Made by a program: the position numbers and the translations under genes
The notes under the pieces: generated by a model
What the model was told of the DNA's origin: nothing
What the model saw: the letters and a program-made list of their open reading frames with translations, nothing else
The model's database searches: none
From: an uncultured Clostridium sp.
GTDB lineage: Bacteria; Bacillota; Clostridia; Lachnospirales; Lachnospiraceae
Direction of reading: 5' to 3'
DNA: 50,208 bases
NCBI GenBank assembly: GCA_947575275.1
Contig: CANPMS010000011.1
Span: forward strand, 1 to 50,208
Shown here: one piece after another, positions 40,001 through 48,731 of the stretch
How positions within the stretch are numbered: the first letter of the stretch is position 1
Layout of the letters: every line of letters starts with the position of its first letter

Positions 40001-42095
40001 CCAGACGAATTACCGCTATAATGGCAGAGGCGATTTAGAAGAAATCAGCTACAACGACGGCAGGAGTGTCCAGTACAGTTACAATGCCTTGCGCCAGCTG
40101 ACGGAGATTAAGGACTGGCTGGGGATTACCAGAATTGAGCTGGATGAGGCAGGCCGGGCAAAACAGATCACGGATCATAAGGGGAGAGAGGTCAGATACC
40201 AGTGGGGGCGTATGGGAGAGCGGATCGGGCTGGTCTATCCTGATGGGAGGAAGGTTTCTTATGAATATGATGAATGGTCCCGGTTAAGCCGTCTGATTGA
40301 CGGAAACAGGGAGATTCAGTATCATTACAGGGAAGACGGGCGTCTGTCTGAAAAGGTATTTTCGGATGGACTGATTACCAGCTACGATTATAATGAGATG
40401 GGGCTGATTTCCAGTCTGATTCATCGGCAGGGAGAAAAAGAGCTGGAGCAGTACCGGTACACCTATGACCGTATGGGGAATAAGACCCGGATTGAAAAGC
40501 GCCGGGCGGAGTGTTTCAGGGCGGAGGGAGTGCCGGAGGAGATCAGCCGGAAGCTTTCAGCGGAGAGTGGGATTTATCAGTACCGCTATGACAAGCTGAA
40601 CCGCCTGACAGAGGTACTGCATGGAAACGAGACTGTGAGCCGTTATGTCTATGACGCCTTTGGAAACCGAATCCAATCCAAGCATGGGTATGAGGAGCGG
40701 AGGTATGAATACAATGCAGCCAATCAGTTACTGAGGAGCGTATCAGGGGGAAGGGTTGAGTGCTACCAGTATGATAAGAGGGGAAATCTGACGGAGATTA
40801 TCCGGGATGACAGGGCGATATACCGTTACCGGTATGATGAGACAAACCGTCTGGCAGAGGCTGTGAATGGCAGCGGTCAGGCAGTGCGTTATGAATATAA
40901 CGGTCTGGGGAATCGGGTGGGGAGGAAGGAATATCGGCTGGAGGGCTTTGCAGGAGGCGGGAGTCTGACGAAGAATCCAGCTCTGCCGAAAGACCCGGTA
41001 AGGGAGACGGAGTATTTGCTGGATTTGACCAGACCCTACTTTAATTTGCTGGGAAGGAGGGAAATCACAGAAGGGCAAATTGTATCTCAGGTTTATACCT
41101 GGGATTCCAATGTGGTTTATGCCACAGAGGGAGAAAGCGCCCACCTGTATCTGCAAGACGAACTGGGAAGCCCGGTGCGTCTGGTTGGGGTGCAGGAAGA
41201 TAATTCAAAGGGAATTCGACAGACGGTCTATGGGTATGATGAGTTTGGAAATGACCGGTACGGAACCCAGGGGGAGGTGCAGCCGTTTGGGTATACGGGG
41301 TATCAGAGGGACGCTGTTACCAATACCTATTTTGCCCAGGCGAGGGAGTATCTGCCGAAGGAGGGGAGATTTGGTGGAGAGGACTGGATAAAGGGCAGTA
41401 TTGCAAGACCCTTTACGCTGAATTCATATGGGTACTGTTGGGGGAATCCGGTGGGTTTGGTGGACTTTGATGGGAAAGCACCGGATCCAGCCACCGTGCT
41501 AACCGGTTGGGCAGCAGGAAGGGCGGAAGCAGCGCAGGAGCTTATAGATGAGGCCAGAGCGGCTTATGACAACCAGCGTGTAACGATGTCGGCGACTGTA
41601 TTTCCTGAGCCAACGGAAGATATGCCTGACTATACGGCAGTGGTTAATGAGTGGCTTATAAAAAAAGAAATTGAATTTATGGCGTGGAAGCGGGGCACAA
41701 ATGATATGGCCGTGATGGTTCATTTTTATAATCAGGTTAAAACGGGTGGACCAATGGACATTAAGGAAGAAGAAAACTGGAACAAAGCGTTCAGCGTTGA
41801 CCATCCAGGAGGTTCTTATTTTATTTATAATGGAGATGTGGTAGATCCAGGAACCTTAGGAAATATTACATATGGGTATATTGGTGCGTCGTTAGGATAC
41901 CCAGATGTGCTGCTATATTATGGAGGAGGGTATGCAAATATGAAGAATCTCGGAGAAAAATATATTGCAACCGTGCCATTTATGCCGAATTACGGAGATG
42001 CGCCGGAAGATATTGAGTCCATAAAAAAAGGTATTGATTTGTACCATGATACTCATAAACTGGCCCCATTACTTGATTGTGTGGGAATAATTTAA
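37023..42095 (+). CDS. Full-length Rhs polymorphic toxin with type-44-like tip
   Basis: A 1690-residue Rhs protein. Residues 1-175 are a unique N-terminus with a small hydrophobic patch (YVSGLAIAAAASLC). DUF6531 follows (DPVNANTGNFIYEKADL; RFRRFYNRLD), then dozens of YD repeats (to about 1340) forming the cocoon shell. The RHS core ends with YLQDELGSPVRLVG, YGYDEFGN, GYTGYQRDAVTNTYFAQARE and GNPVGLVDFDGK. The tip (last 200 residues) has VMVHFYNQVKTGGPMDIKEE and GNITYGYIGASLGYPD, resembling bacterial toxin 44 (Ntox44). ATG 37023 is chosen because AGGTGG lies just upstream. No PAAR is fused; the DUF4280 protein may supply it. Core DNA is shared with the three downstream cassettes. Confidence 0.85.
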   Translation: MGKKIISGSSFSMNQEINITGSDVQVKAAKGKRWSPLKMPTKDISKGFSAMLPSLMGSVPASGGYVSGLAIAAAASLCSSGNVGIAASPNGRDFLVSYINVLMRAMTGANASKGNINEEEIRKLLSGLLASLLEKAGPAYSSYKQVLKDAMQAETLQAFLKGVQPLICAFTGDPVNANTGNFIYEKADLEIGGRLPLRFRRFYNRLDTRKGSMGKGWRHNYEIELLIEKDRYTLVWDDGREEVYLRTKDGTPEPLSELPCRLKREEQGFSYRTREDVLYSFSQTGKLQRKREKNGRMLHFAYDGNGRLCDVRGTGGIFLHYEYDAFCGMLSKVTDHTGRSVCLRYELGRLKEVTGADASRYRYDYYGDGSIWRIRNPRDVYVLENSYDDKGRVTEQKFADGGQIRYHYQEELSRTFVVDQNGGRTAYVHDERFRNVKTIYIDGEETFRYNDWNQLVSKTDKNGNKTQYAYDDHGNTTQILFPDGSRHHMTYDAGNRLLVLSVNGSRKWKNTYDKKGNLIAAEDALGRKRIMEYDEEGNVTGMTLPDDSRISLEYDKKGNILSVTDGAGSTTSYTYDACSRVTATVDGNGNRTSFAYDACGRITAVTNAEGKTRTYAYTKNGKLTRVTDFNGAVTSQVYNEMNQVKSISLPDGGVLTLEYDLMQNVTRRTLPTGGSFQYRYDRLNRLEQVILPTGGSVHYEYDANGNRTAITDPQGNRTMMEYDELNRMVSVTDPEGARITYEYDMEGNLTRVTNAMGQSHTYEYDGAGQKIRETDITGNTVSYEYNGLGKVCCVTDPLNRKTTYEYDKGGRLSWVAYPNGDRERYQYDKNGNLIRRENQNGDFLTFTYDCMDRVVKVSSSFGQEEHYTYDGAGHVTSVTNALGYKSTYEYSPGGKLTAVTDPAGNKTEYAYDLMGNLITICQHEGSRTLLSADSQKSRGEAFGHAGGEKMHITRYERDLMGNVTTVINPLGQKEHYAYDEAGHLLSKTDRDGYQTNYRYNGRGDLEEISYNDGRSVQYSYNALRQLTEIKDWLGITRIELDEAGRAKQITDHKGREVRYQWGRMGERIGLVYPDGRKVSYEYDEWSRLSRLIDGNREIQYHYREDGRLSEKVFSDGLITSYDYNEMGLISSLIHRQGEKELEQYRYTYDRMGNKTRIEKRRAECFRAEGVPEEISRKLSAESGIYQYRYDKLNRLTEVLHGNETVSRYVYDAFGNRIQSKHGYEERRYEYNAANQLLRSVSGGRVECYQYDKRGNLTEIIRDDRAIYRYRYDETNRLAEAVNGSGQAVRYEYNGLGNRVGRKEYRLEGFAGGGSLTKNPALPKDPVRETEYLLDLTRPYFNLLGRREITEGQIVSQVYTWDSNVVYATEGESAHLYLQDELGSPVRLVGVQEDNSKGIRQTVYGYDEFGNDRYGTQGEVQPFGYTGYQRDAVTNTYFAQAREYLPKEGRFGGEDWIKGSIARPFTLNSYGYCWGNPVGLVDFDGKAPDPATVLTGWAAGRAEAAQELIDEARAAYDNQRVTMSATVFPEPTEDMPDYTAVVNEWLIKKEIEFMAWKRGTNDMAVMVHFYNQVKTGGPMDIKEEENWNKAFSVDHPGGSYFIYNGDVVDPGTLGNITYGYIGASLGYPDVLLYYGGGYANMKNLGEKYIATVPFMPNYGDAPEDIESIKKGIDLYHDTHKLAPLLDCVGII

Positions 42096-42155
42096 CAGAT
42101 TGTTTATAGTAGCCTGATGATTGAACGATTGATGATAGGAGGTGGATATAGTAAG

Positions 42156-42713
42156 ATGAAACTAAAAATCGGAAAACAGTATAGGCGCATTTTAGTAGTT
42201 TTAATCATCATATGGATTGTCCAAGATAGTTATCATTATCACCATAAATATAAACCAATAGATTTGACCAGTAAAGAAAGCATTATCCAGAGCCTCAAAT
42301 CGGATAAAGAATTATTGTCCAAGGTGAGCACGATAATGTTGGAGAAAATGGAGGGAACAGAAGAAAAGGTAATAAGAATAAATGCAAGAGGGTTGGATGG
42401 ATACCGAACATATCATAATGAGGCATTGAGAGAGGTATTTCAAAAGTATGATTTGATATTTATCCAGATTAGTAGAATAAGTGACCTAAAAATAAGTTTT
42501 GGTATTGGAAGAAAAAGAGAGGGTGTAACATATTATGGATTTTATTATAAAGAAGATGGACAACCAAAAACATGGGGGGCGGTGGGAGAATTAAAAGAAT
42601 CAGGAGACGGCTATGAATATGAATCTCCAGGGAACTATACCTATTATACAGAACCAGCAGGAGATGGATGGTTTTATTATGAAACGATATATTACAGAGG
42701 CTTAGTGCTTTGA
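42156..42713 (+). CDS. Probable immunity protein for the type-44-like tip
   Basis: A 185-residue protein with one N-terminal hydrophobic anchor (RRILVVLIIIWIVQD) and a polar, AT-rich-encoded ectodomain. It starts 60 bases after the Rhs stop; GGAGG lies somewhat far (13 bases) before ATG 42156, and an upstream in-frame ATG (42117) is possible. Position directly after the tip marks it as the immunity gene; the anchor suggests it neutralises the toxin outside the cytoplasm. Its TGA overlaps the first base of resumed Rhs homology, so the next cassette begins exactly at its end. Confidence 0.65.
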   Translation: MKLKIGKQYRRILVVLIIIWIVQDSYHYHHKYKPIDLTSKESIIQSLKSDKELLSKVSTIMLEKMEGTEEKVIRINARGLDGYRTYHNEALREVFQKYDLIFIQISRISDLKISFGIGRKREGVTYYGFYYKEDGQPKTWGAVGELKESGDGYEYESPGNYTYYTEPAGDGWFYYETIYYRGLVL

Positions 42714-45303
42714 CAAGGGCGGGCGTCTGGCATGGGTCGCATATCCCAATGGAGACAGGGAGCGCTATCAGTATGATAAAAACGGAAATCTAATCCGCAG
42801 GGAGAATCAGAATGGGGATTTCCTGACCTTGACCTATGACTGCATGAACCGGATGGTAAAGGTGAGCAGCAGCTTTGGGCAGGAAAAACGCTATACATAT
42901 GACGCAGTGGGTCATGTAACCTCCATGACAGACACCCTGGGTCATGTAACCCAGTATGAATATTCTCTGGGAGGGAAGCTGACGGCGGTGACGGACGCCG
43001 CCGGGAACAAGACGGAGTATGCCTATGACCTGATGGGGAATCTGATCACCGTCTGCCAGCATGAGGGGAGCAGAACCCTGTTGTCCGCAGATGCTCAGAA
43101 GGGTCGTGGGGAAGCGTTCGGTCATGCCGGAGGGGAGAGGCTGCACATCACCCGGTATGAGAGGGATTTTATGGGGAATGTAACGGCCATCATCAACCCG
43201 CTGGGACAAAAGGAGCAGTATACTTATGACGGGGCAGGGCATCTGCTCAGCAAGACAGACCGGGAAGGCTACCAGACGAATTACCGCTATAATGGCAGAG
43301 GCGATTTAGAAGAAATCAGCTACAACGACGGCAGGAGTGTCCAGTACAGTTACAATGCCTTGCGCCAGCTGACGGAGATTAAGGACTGGCTGGGGATTAC
43401 CAGAATTGAGCTGGATGAGGCAGGCCGGGCAAAACAGATCACGGATCATAAGGGGAGAGAGGTCAGATACCAGTGGGGGCGTCTGTCGGAAAAGGTATTT
43501 TCGGATGGACTGATTACCAGCTACGATTATAATGAGATGGGGCTGATTTCCAGTCTGATTCATCGGCAGGGAGAAAAAGAGCTGGAGCAGTACCGGTACA
43601 CCTATGACCGTATGGGGAATAAGACCCGGATTGAAAAGCGCCGGGCGGAGTGTTTCAGGGCGGAGGGAGTGCCGGAGGAGATCAGCCGGAAGCTTTCAGC
43701 GGAGAGTGGGATTTATCAGTACCGCTATGACAAGCTGAACCGCCTGACAGAGGTACTGCATGGAAACGAGACTGTGAGCCGTTATGTCTATGACGCCTTT
43801 GGAAACCGAATCCAATCCAAGCATGGGTATGAGGAGCGGAGGTATGAATACAATGCAGCCAATCAGTTACTGAGGAGCGTATCAGGGGGAAGGGTTGAGT
43901 GCTACCAGTATGATAAGAGGGGAAATCTGACGGAGATTATCCGGGATGACCGGACGATATACCGTTACCGCTATGATGAGACCAACCGTCTGGCAGAGGC
44001 AGTGAATGGCAGCGGTCAGGCAGTGCGCTATGAGTACAACGGTCTGGGGAATCGGGTGGGGAGGAAGGAATATCATTCGCTGCTTCTGGAGAATCCGGTG
44101 AATGAGACGGAGTATCTGTTGGATCTGACCAGACCCTACTTTAATTTGCTGGGAAGGAGGGAAATCACAGAAGGGCAAATTGTATCTCAGGTTTATACTT
44201 GGGATTCCAATGTGGTTTATGCCACAGAGGGAGAAAGCGCCTACATGTATCTGCAAGATGAACTGGGAAGCCCGGTGCGTCTGGTTGGAGTGCAGGAAGC
44301 CAGAGAACGGGGAAGCAGTATGCCAGAAAATCCCGCTTCAAAAGCCAGACAGATTATTTATGGGTATGATGAGTTTGGAAATGATTTGTACGGAACCCAG
44401 GGGGAGGTACAGCCTTTTGGGTATACGGGGTATCAGAAGGACGCTGTTACCAATACCTACTTTGCCCAAGCGAGAGAGTATCTGCCGAAGGAGGGGAGAT
44501 TTGGGGGAGAGGATATTATAAAAGGAGGGCTAATAGCACCAACGACACTTAATGTATATGTATATTGCTATGGTAATCCAATGAAGTGGATTGATTTAAA
44601 TGGTGCTTGGCCGATACCAACAAAAGGGTCCATAAGCCAGTCTAATAAAGCTATGCCATCAGATGCAGAATATAATGGTGATTATTGGAGTCACAGATCA
44701 GAAACTTCGTCAATTCAGCGGTCAGCAAGAACTGCGAATCAAATAGCTAATATAAGAAAAGATGAGGGGGAAGTATTGAGCCTAGTTAATGATGAACAAG
44801 GAATTATACTTTTAACACACTATTTATATGGTGAAGGAGAAGATATTGTCGATCACAATGGATATTGGGCAGATTATTTAAAAGCCCATGACGGATTAAA
44901 AGGTGAGGTTCAAAATATACTTTTTCCAATTGGAGAAAGTCTTGCTCCTGGAAATGAGATTAGTATTGACGATCACTATAATAAGGAGAATGGGGGTATA
45001 TTTGTCGAAAATGGAGAAAATATGACAGGATATAACTATTTACACGGACCTGAAGCAACGGTAGGAGCTTTCCATATTAAGGGAAGTATTGCAAAAGATC
45101 AGACAGGTGCAGTGACATATGATCTTGTGTATACTTGGAATGACATACTGGATGTAAATAATAATTATGCTACAGATAGGTTTAAATCCAAAATCGCTAA
45201 TGTGGTATCATTAGGTCAGGCAGAAGCTTATAATATCAAGATATCATGGTCAGATCGAGCAGTGATAGGAGGAGGCAAAAACTGTGGTTGGTTATCCGAT
45301 TAA
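42712..45303 (+). CDS. Displaced Rhs cassette 1 (5'-truncated core, unknown tip)
   Basis: Rhs homology restarts in frame at 42712 (DKGGRLAWVAYPNGD), matching 39441 onward of the full-length gene. There is no start codon or ribosome binding site at that point; the first ATG-like starts are internal. The core lacks 44 residues present in the full gene (QWGRLSEK instead of QWGRMGER...DGRLSEK). The tip from about NPMKWIDLNGAWP on is new and AT-rich, with a conserved-looking YTWNDILDVNNNYATDRF and KISWSDRAVI. No toxin family recognised. It is probably silent until recombined onto the full-length gene. Confidence 0.75.
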   Translation, partial: DKGGRLAWVAYPNGDRERYQYDKNGNLIRRENQNGDFLTLTYDCMNRMVKVSSSFGQEKRYTYDAVGHVTSMTDTLGHVTQYEYSLGGKLTAVTDAAGNKTEYAYDLMGNLITVCQHEGSRTLLSADAQKGRGEAFGHAGGERLHITRYERDFMGNVTAIINPLGQKEQYTYDGAGHLLSKTDREGYQTNYRYNGRGDLEEISYNDGRSVQYSYNALRQLTEIKDWLGITRIELDEAGRAKQITDHKGREVRYQWGRLSEKVFSDGLITSYDYNEMGLISSLIHRQGEKELEQYRYTYDRMGNKTRIEKRRAECFRAEGVPEEISRKLSAESGIYQYRYDKLNRLTEVLHGNETVSRYVYDAFGNRIQSKHGYEERRYEYNAANQLLRSVSGGRVECYQYDKRGNLTEIIRDDRTIYRYRYDETNRLAEAVNGSGQAVRYEYNGLGNRVGRKEYHSLLLENPVNETEYLLDLTRPYFNLLGRREITEGQIVSQVYTWDSNVVYATEGESAYMYLQDELGSPVRLVGVQEARERGSSMPENPASKARQIIYGYDEFGNDLYGTQGEVQPFGYTGYQKDAVTNTYFAQAREYLPKEGRFGGEDIIKGGLIAPTTLNVYVYCYGNPMKWIDLNGAWPIPTKGSISQSNKAMPSDAEYNGDYWSHRSETSSIQRSARTANQIANIRKDEGEVLSLVNDEQGIILLTHYLYGEGEDIVDHNGYWADYLKAHDGLKGEVQNILFPIGESLAPGNEISIDDHYNKENGGIFVENGENMTGYNYLHGPEATVGAFHIKGSIAKDQTGAVTYDLVYTWNDILDVNNNYATDRFKSKIANVVSLGQAEAYNIKISWSDRAVIGGGKNCGWLSD

Positions 45304-45760
45304 ATCAAAATATTTAATATTAATTTTAATCATAATTATTTTATTATATTCTTGGGGAAATTCTAAGCAGGAAAAACCCCCTGATGAGATTGAAATTGAT
45401 TTTCATAATAGTTTTTTGGCGGATTTTAAGGTAGAAAATGAAAAAGTATATTTTTATTGTAAATTAACATTGTTAAATCATTCTAATAGTCTTAAAAATA
45501 TAAAACTCACAGCAGAATCATCTGAAGATGTAAAGGGGGGATTGATAAAAGATAAATCCTTATGCGGCTTTGGTTGGGGACCTGGATTTGATACAATATC
45601 AAGTTATAATATTTTTACATTGCCTGAAAATTCACAACCCACAGAAGTAAATGTTGTTTTTATAGGGGAATACAATTTTAGGAGTGTGAAACACGATAGA
45701 AATATACCAGATATAATAAAAATAGAAATTGTGGATGAAAGTATTTCCGTCAGAAAATGA
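45284..45760 (+). CDS. Probable membrane-anchored immunity protein for cassette 1
   Basis: A 158-residue protein, GTG start overlapping the tip gene by 20 bases. An N-terminal hydrophobic anchor (YLILILIIIILLYSW) is followed by an Ig-like or beta-rich outside domain (residues about 35-158). The DNA is much more AT-rich than the Rhs core. Overlap with the tip and the anchor suggest cognate immunity against an envelope-acting toxin. Confidence 0.65.
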   Translation: MVGYPIKSKYLILILIIIILLYSWGNSKQEKPPDEIEIDFHNSFLADFKVENEKVYFYCKLTLLNHSNSLKNIKLTAESSEDVKGGLIKDKSLCGFGWGPGFDTISSYNIFTLPENSQPTEVNVVFIGEYNFRSVKHDRNIPDIIKIEIVDESISVRK

Positions 45761-45841
45761 CATTTGGAAAATATTTGTTGAACAAGAGAGAAAAAAACAG
45801 AAGAAGCGTTTAATTATGTGGTTTTTTACAAACAAGCTACT

Positions 45842-48039
45842 GTTACAGCCCAAGAGGGGAGTTGGAGCAGATTACCTATGGAGATGGAAGGAGTGTCCAG
45901 TACAGTTACAATGCCCTGCGCCAGTTAACGGAGATTGAGGACTGGCTGGGGATTACCAGAATTGAGCTGGACGAGGCAGGTCGGGCAAAACAGATCACGG
46001 CTCATAAGGGGCGACAGGTCAGATACCAGTGGGGGCGTCTGGGAGAGAGGACAGGACTGGTCTATCCCGATGGAAGGAAGGTTTCTTATGAATATGATGA
46101 ATGGTCCCGGTTAAGCCGTCTGATTGACGGAAACAGGGAGATTCAGTATCATTACAGGGAAGACGGGCGTCTGTCTGAAAAGGTATTTTCGGATGGACTG
46201 ATTACCAGCTACGATTATAATGAGATGGGGCTGATTTCCAGTCTGATTCATCGGCAGGGAGAAAAAGAGCTGGAGCAGTACCGGTACACCTATGACCGTA
46301 TGGGGAATAAGACCCGGATTGAAAAGCGCCGGGCGGAGTGTTTCAGGGCGGAGGGAGTGCCGGAGGAGATCAGCCGGAAGCTTTCAGCGGAGAGTGGGAT
46401 TTATCAGTACCGCTATGACAAGCTGAACCGCCTGACAGAGGTACTGCATGGAAACGAGACTGTGAGCCGTTATGTCTATGACGCCTTTGGAAACCGAATC
46501 CAATCCAAGCATGGGTATGAGGAGCGGAGGTATGAATACAATGCAGCCAATCAGTTACTGAGGAGCGTATCAGGGGGAAGGGTTGAGTGCTACCAGTATG
46601 ATAAGAGGGGAAATCTGACGGAGATTATCCGGGATGACCGGACGATATACCGTTACCGCTATGATGAGACCAACCGTCTGGCAGAGGCAGTGAATGGCAG
46701 CGGTCAGGCAGTGCGCTATGAGTACAACGGTTTGGGGAATCGGACAGGCAGACGGGAGTACAAGTTGGAGGGCTTTGCAGGAGGCGGGAGTCTGACGGAG
46801 AATCCGGCTCTGCCGAAAGACCCGGTAAGGGAGACGGAGTATCTACTGGATTTGACAAAGCCGTATCATAATCTGCTGGAGCGAAGGGAGATTATAGAAG
46901 ACCAAACCGTATCGCAGGTTTATACCTGGGATTCCAATGTGGTTTATACCACAGAGGGAGAAAGCGCCTACATGTATCTGCAAGACGAACTGGGAAGCCC
47001 GGTGCGTCTGGTTGGAGTGCAGGAAACCAGAGAACGGGGAAGCAGTATGCCAGAGAATCCCGCTTCAAAAGCCAGACAGATTATTTATGGGTATGATGAG
47101 TTTGGAAATGATTTGTACGGAACCCAGGGGGAGGTGCAGCCGTTTGGGTATACGGGGTATCAAAAGGACAGTATAACTAATACCTACTTTGCCCAAGCGA
47201 GGGAGTATATGCCCAATTTGGGAAGGTTTTTTGCAAAAGATAGAATAAGAGGTAATTCACGATATCCAAAAACGATGAATCGATATACTTATTGCTGGGG
47301 TGCCCCACTTAATTTCATTGATCTGAATGGTCTTTTTCCTTCGCCTCTAACTAATAGTGATATTGTACCTTCTCAGGATCATAGGGTAATGCCTTCAAAT
47401 GCAAGCTCAAATCCACGTTATGAAGGAAGAATATCATGGCAAACATATGGAAAAAATGGGCAGTATGATGATATGATTCGAGGAAACAAAGAAAATATCT
47501 TGAATGCAGCATCTGCTTATGGACTGGATCCTCAAACATTAGCTGCTTGCATATATGTAGAACAAGTAAAAAATGTTGATTTTAAGGATTACTATTTAGA
47601 CTGGACGGCTGGAACTTTAGGATTAGATACATCACTGGGGATTGCTCAAGTGAAAATATCAACCGCGCAATTGGTGGACGATGTGGGGTATATGCAATTT
47701 GATGAAGAAGATTATCCCGGGTTTGTTGATTCTGGAATAATGTCTAGGCTAGCAGATGATGAAATTAATATTATGTATGCTGCCGCATATTTGAAATATC
47801 AACAAGATCAGTGGATAAATGTTGCACCACAAATCACAGATCCGAGTTTACTAGGTACATTATATAATTTAGGGCATGAGGAAAGAGGTAAAGGAATTTT
47901 GGGATATGTATTTGGAGTTGGGAATTCTCCAAGAACTGCTCACGCGTCTCCTCAACCGAATCCTTTTGGCTTGGAGGTTAAAAATAACTACCAGAAAATG
48001 GGGGATTTGTTAGGACTATCTTGTGAAGGAGCTCAATAA
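45842..48039 (+). CDS. Displaced Rhs cassette 2 (5'-truncated core, lysozyme-like tip)
   Basis: Homology to the full gene begins near 45842 (YSPRGELEQITYGDG against YNGRGDLEEISYNDG at about 40017), so only the last part of the shell is present. No proper start is visible; a TTG at 45862 lacks a site. The core is near-identical to the full gene from about 45890. After NFIDLNGLFPSPL the tip carries NAASAYGLDPQTLAACIYVEQ, then TSLGIAQVKISTAQ and INIMYAAAYLKYQQDQW. This resembles a goose-lysozyme/transglycosylase-like fold with the catalytic Glu in YVEQ. It probably degrades peptidoglycan once delivered. Confidence 0.75.
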
Positions 48040-48320
48040 TGATAAAAAAAGGACGTTTTTTATTTGGAATATTAATAGGAATGATGATTGCTGTAATTCT
48101 CAATCCAATCTTATCAGAAACATATTTAACACAAAAATATGAAAAACACTTTCAGGAAAAAATGAAAATGTTTTTTCCAACACAAGAAAATGAGTTATCA
48201 TTGAGGGTTAAATATTGTAAACGTTATTTGGCATATGGTGATCTCATAATTGGAAAGGAACAACATTTTTTCATACTAGATCCACATGATACTGCTCCAA
48301 TTAAAATATTTACGGATTAA
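48039..48320 (+). CDS. Membrane-anchored immunity candidate A for cassette 2
   Basis: A 93-residue protein. The start overlaps the tip stop (TAATG). An N-terminal hydrophobic anchor (FLFGILIGMMIAVILNPIL) precedes a charged ectodomain. Anchored ectodomains fit protection against a peptidoglycan hydrolase outside the membrane. It has the same general design as the next gene (GRFLFGILIG against IKGIVVGYILGLIIVP), so they may be distant relatives. Confidence 0.6.
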   Translation: MIKKGRFLFGILIGMMIAVILNPILSETYLTQKYEKHFQEKMKMFFPTQENELSLRVKYCKRYLAYGDLIIGKEQHFFILDPHDTAPIKIFTD

Positions 48321-48333
48321 AAGGAAATAATGA

Positions 48334-48684
48334 ATGAAAAAGGATAAAAAAATAACTAATTTAATAAAAGGCATAGTTGTTGGGTACATATTAGGTCTAA
48401 TCATTGTCCCTTATGTCAAAGTTGAGATATTAACCTTTCTACATAGCAAGGAGTTTTATGGATTGGAAAGGCAGGTAAGTCTGGTTGGGGAAAGTGAGTA
48501 TTATAAAGTGTTTTCTTATGATAGTAAACATTTTGCACGGGTTTACTATGTAGGAAAAAATCATTCTTATGGAAATATGTTCACATTTATAAACGAAGGC
48601 GGAAATTGGAACCTGTATCAGTGGGATACAATCTGGTCATCTTCAGGTTCGGCAGATGATTTTATATGGCCCTTCTATCCATAA
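48334..48684 (+). CDS. Membrane-anchored immunity candidate B for cassette 2
   Basis: A 116-residue protein with an N-terminal anchor (IKGIVVGYILGLIIVP) and a Tyr/Trp-rich ectodomain ending SADDFIWPFYP. AAGGAAATAATGA precedes the start. It lies 13 bases after candidate A. Either it is a second immunity protein for the lysozyme-like tip, or the immunity gene left from a lost tip. Confidence 0.55.
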   Translation: MKKDKKITNLIKGIVVGYILGLIIVPYVKVEILTFLHSKEFYGLERQVSLVGESEYYKVFSYDSKHFARVYYVGKNHSYGNMFTFINEGGNWNLYQWDTIWSSSGSADDFIWPFYP

Positions 48685-48731
48685 AAATATTACATGTTGG
48701 CAGTATCTGGTGTTTTTCGGAAAGGTTGTTA

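Larger units (their letters stand above)
40352..46633 (+). repeat. Near-identical Rhs core segment present three times
   Basis: The segment 40352-40807 of the full-length gene recurs at about 43491-43946 and 46179-46634, apparently without a difference by eye over some 450 bp. It lies a few hundred bases 5' of the point where the tips diverge, so it is well placed to serve as homology for tip exchange. Cassette 3 shares the earlier part of the shell with the full-length gene instead. Confidence 0.8.
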
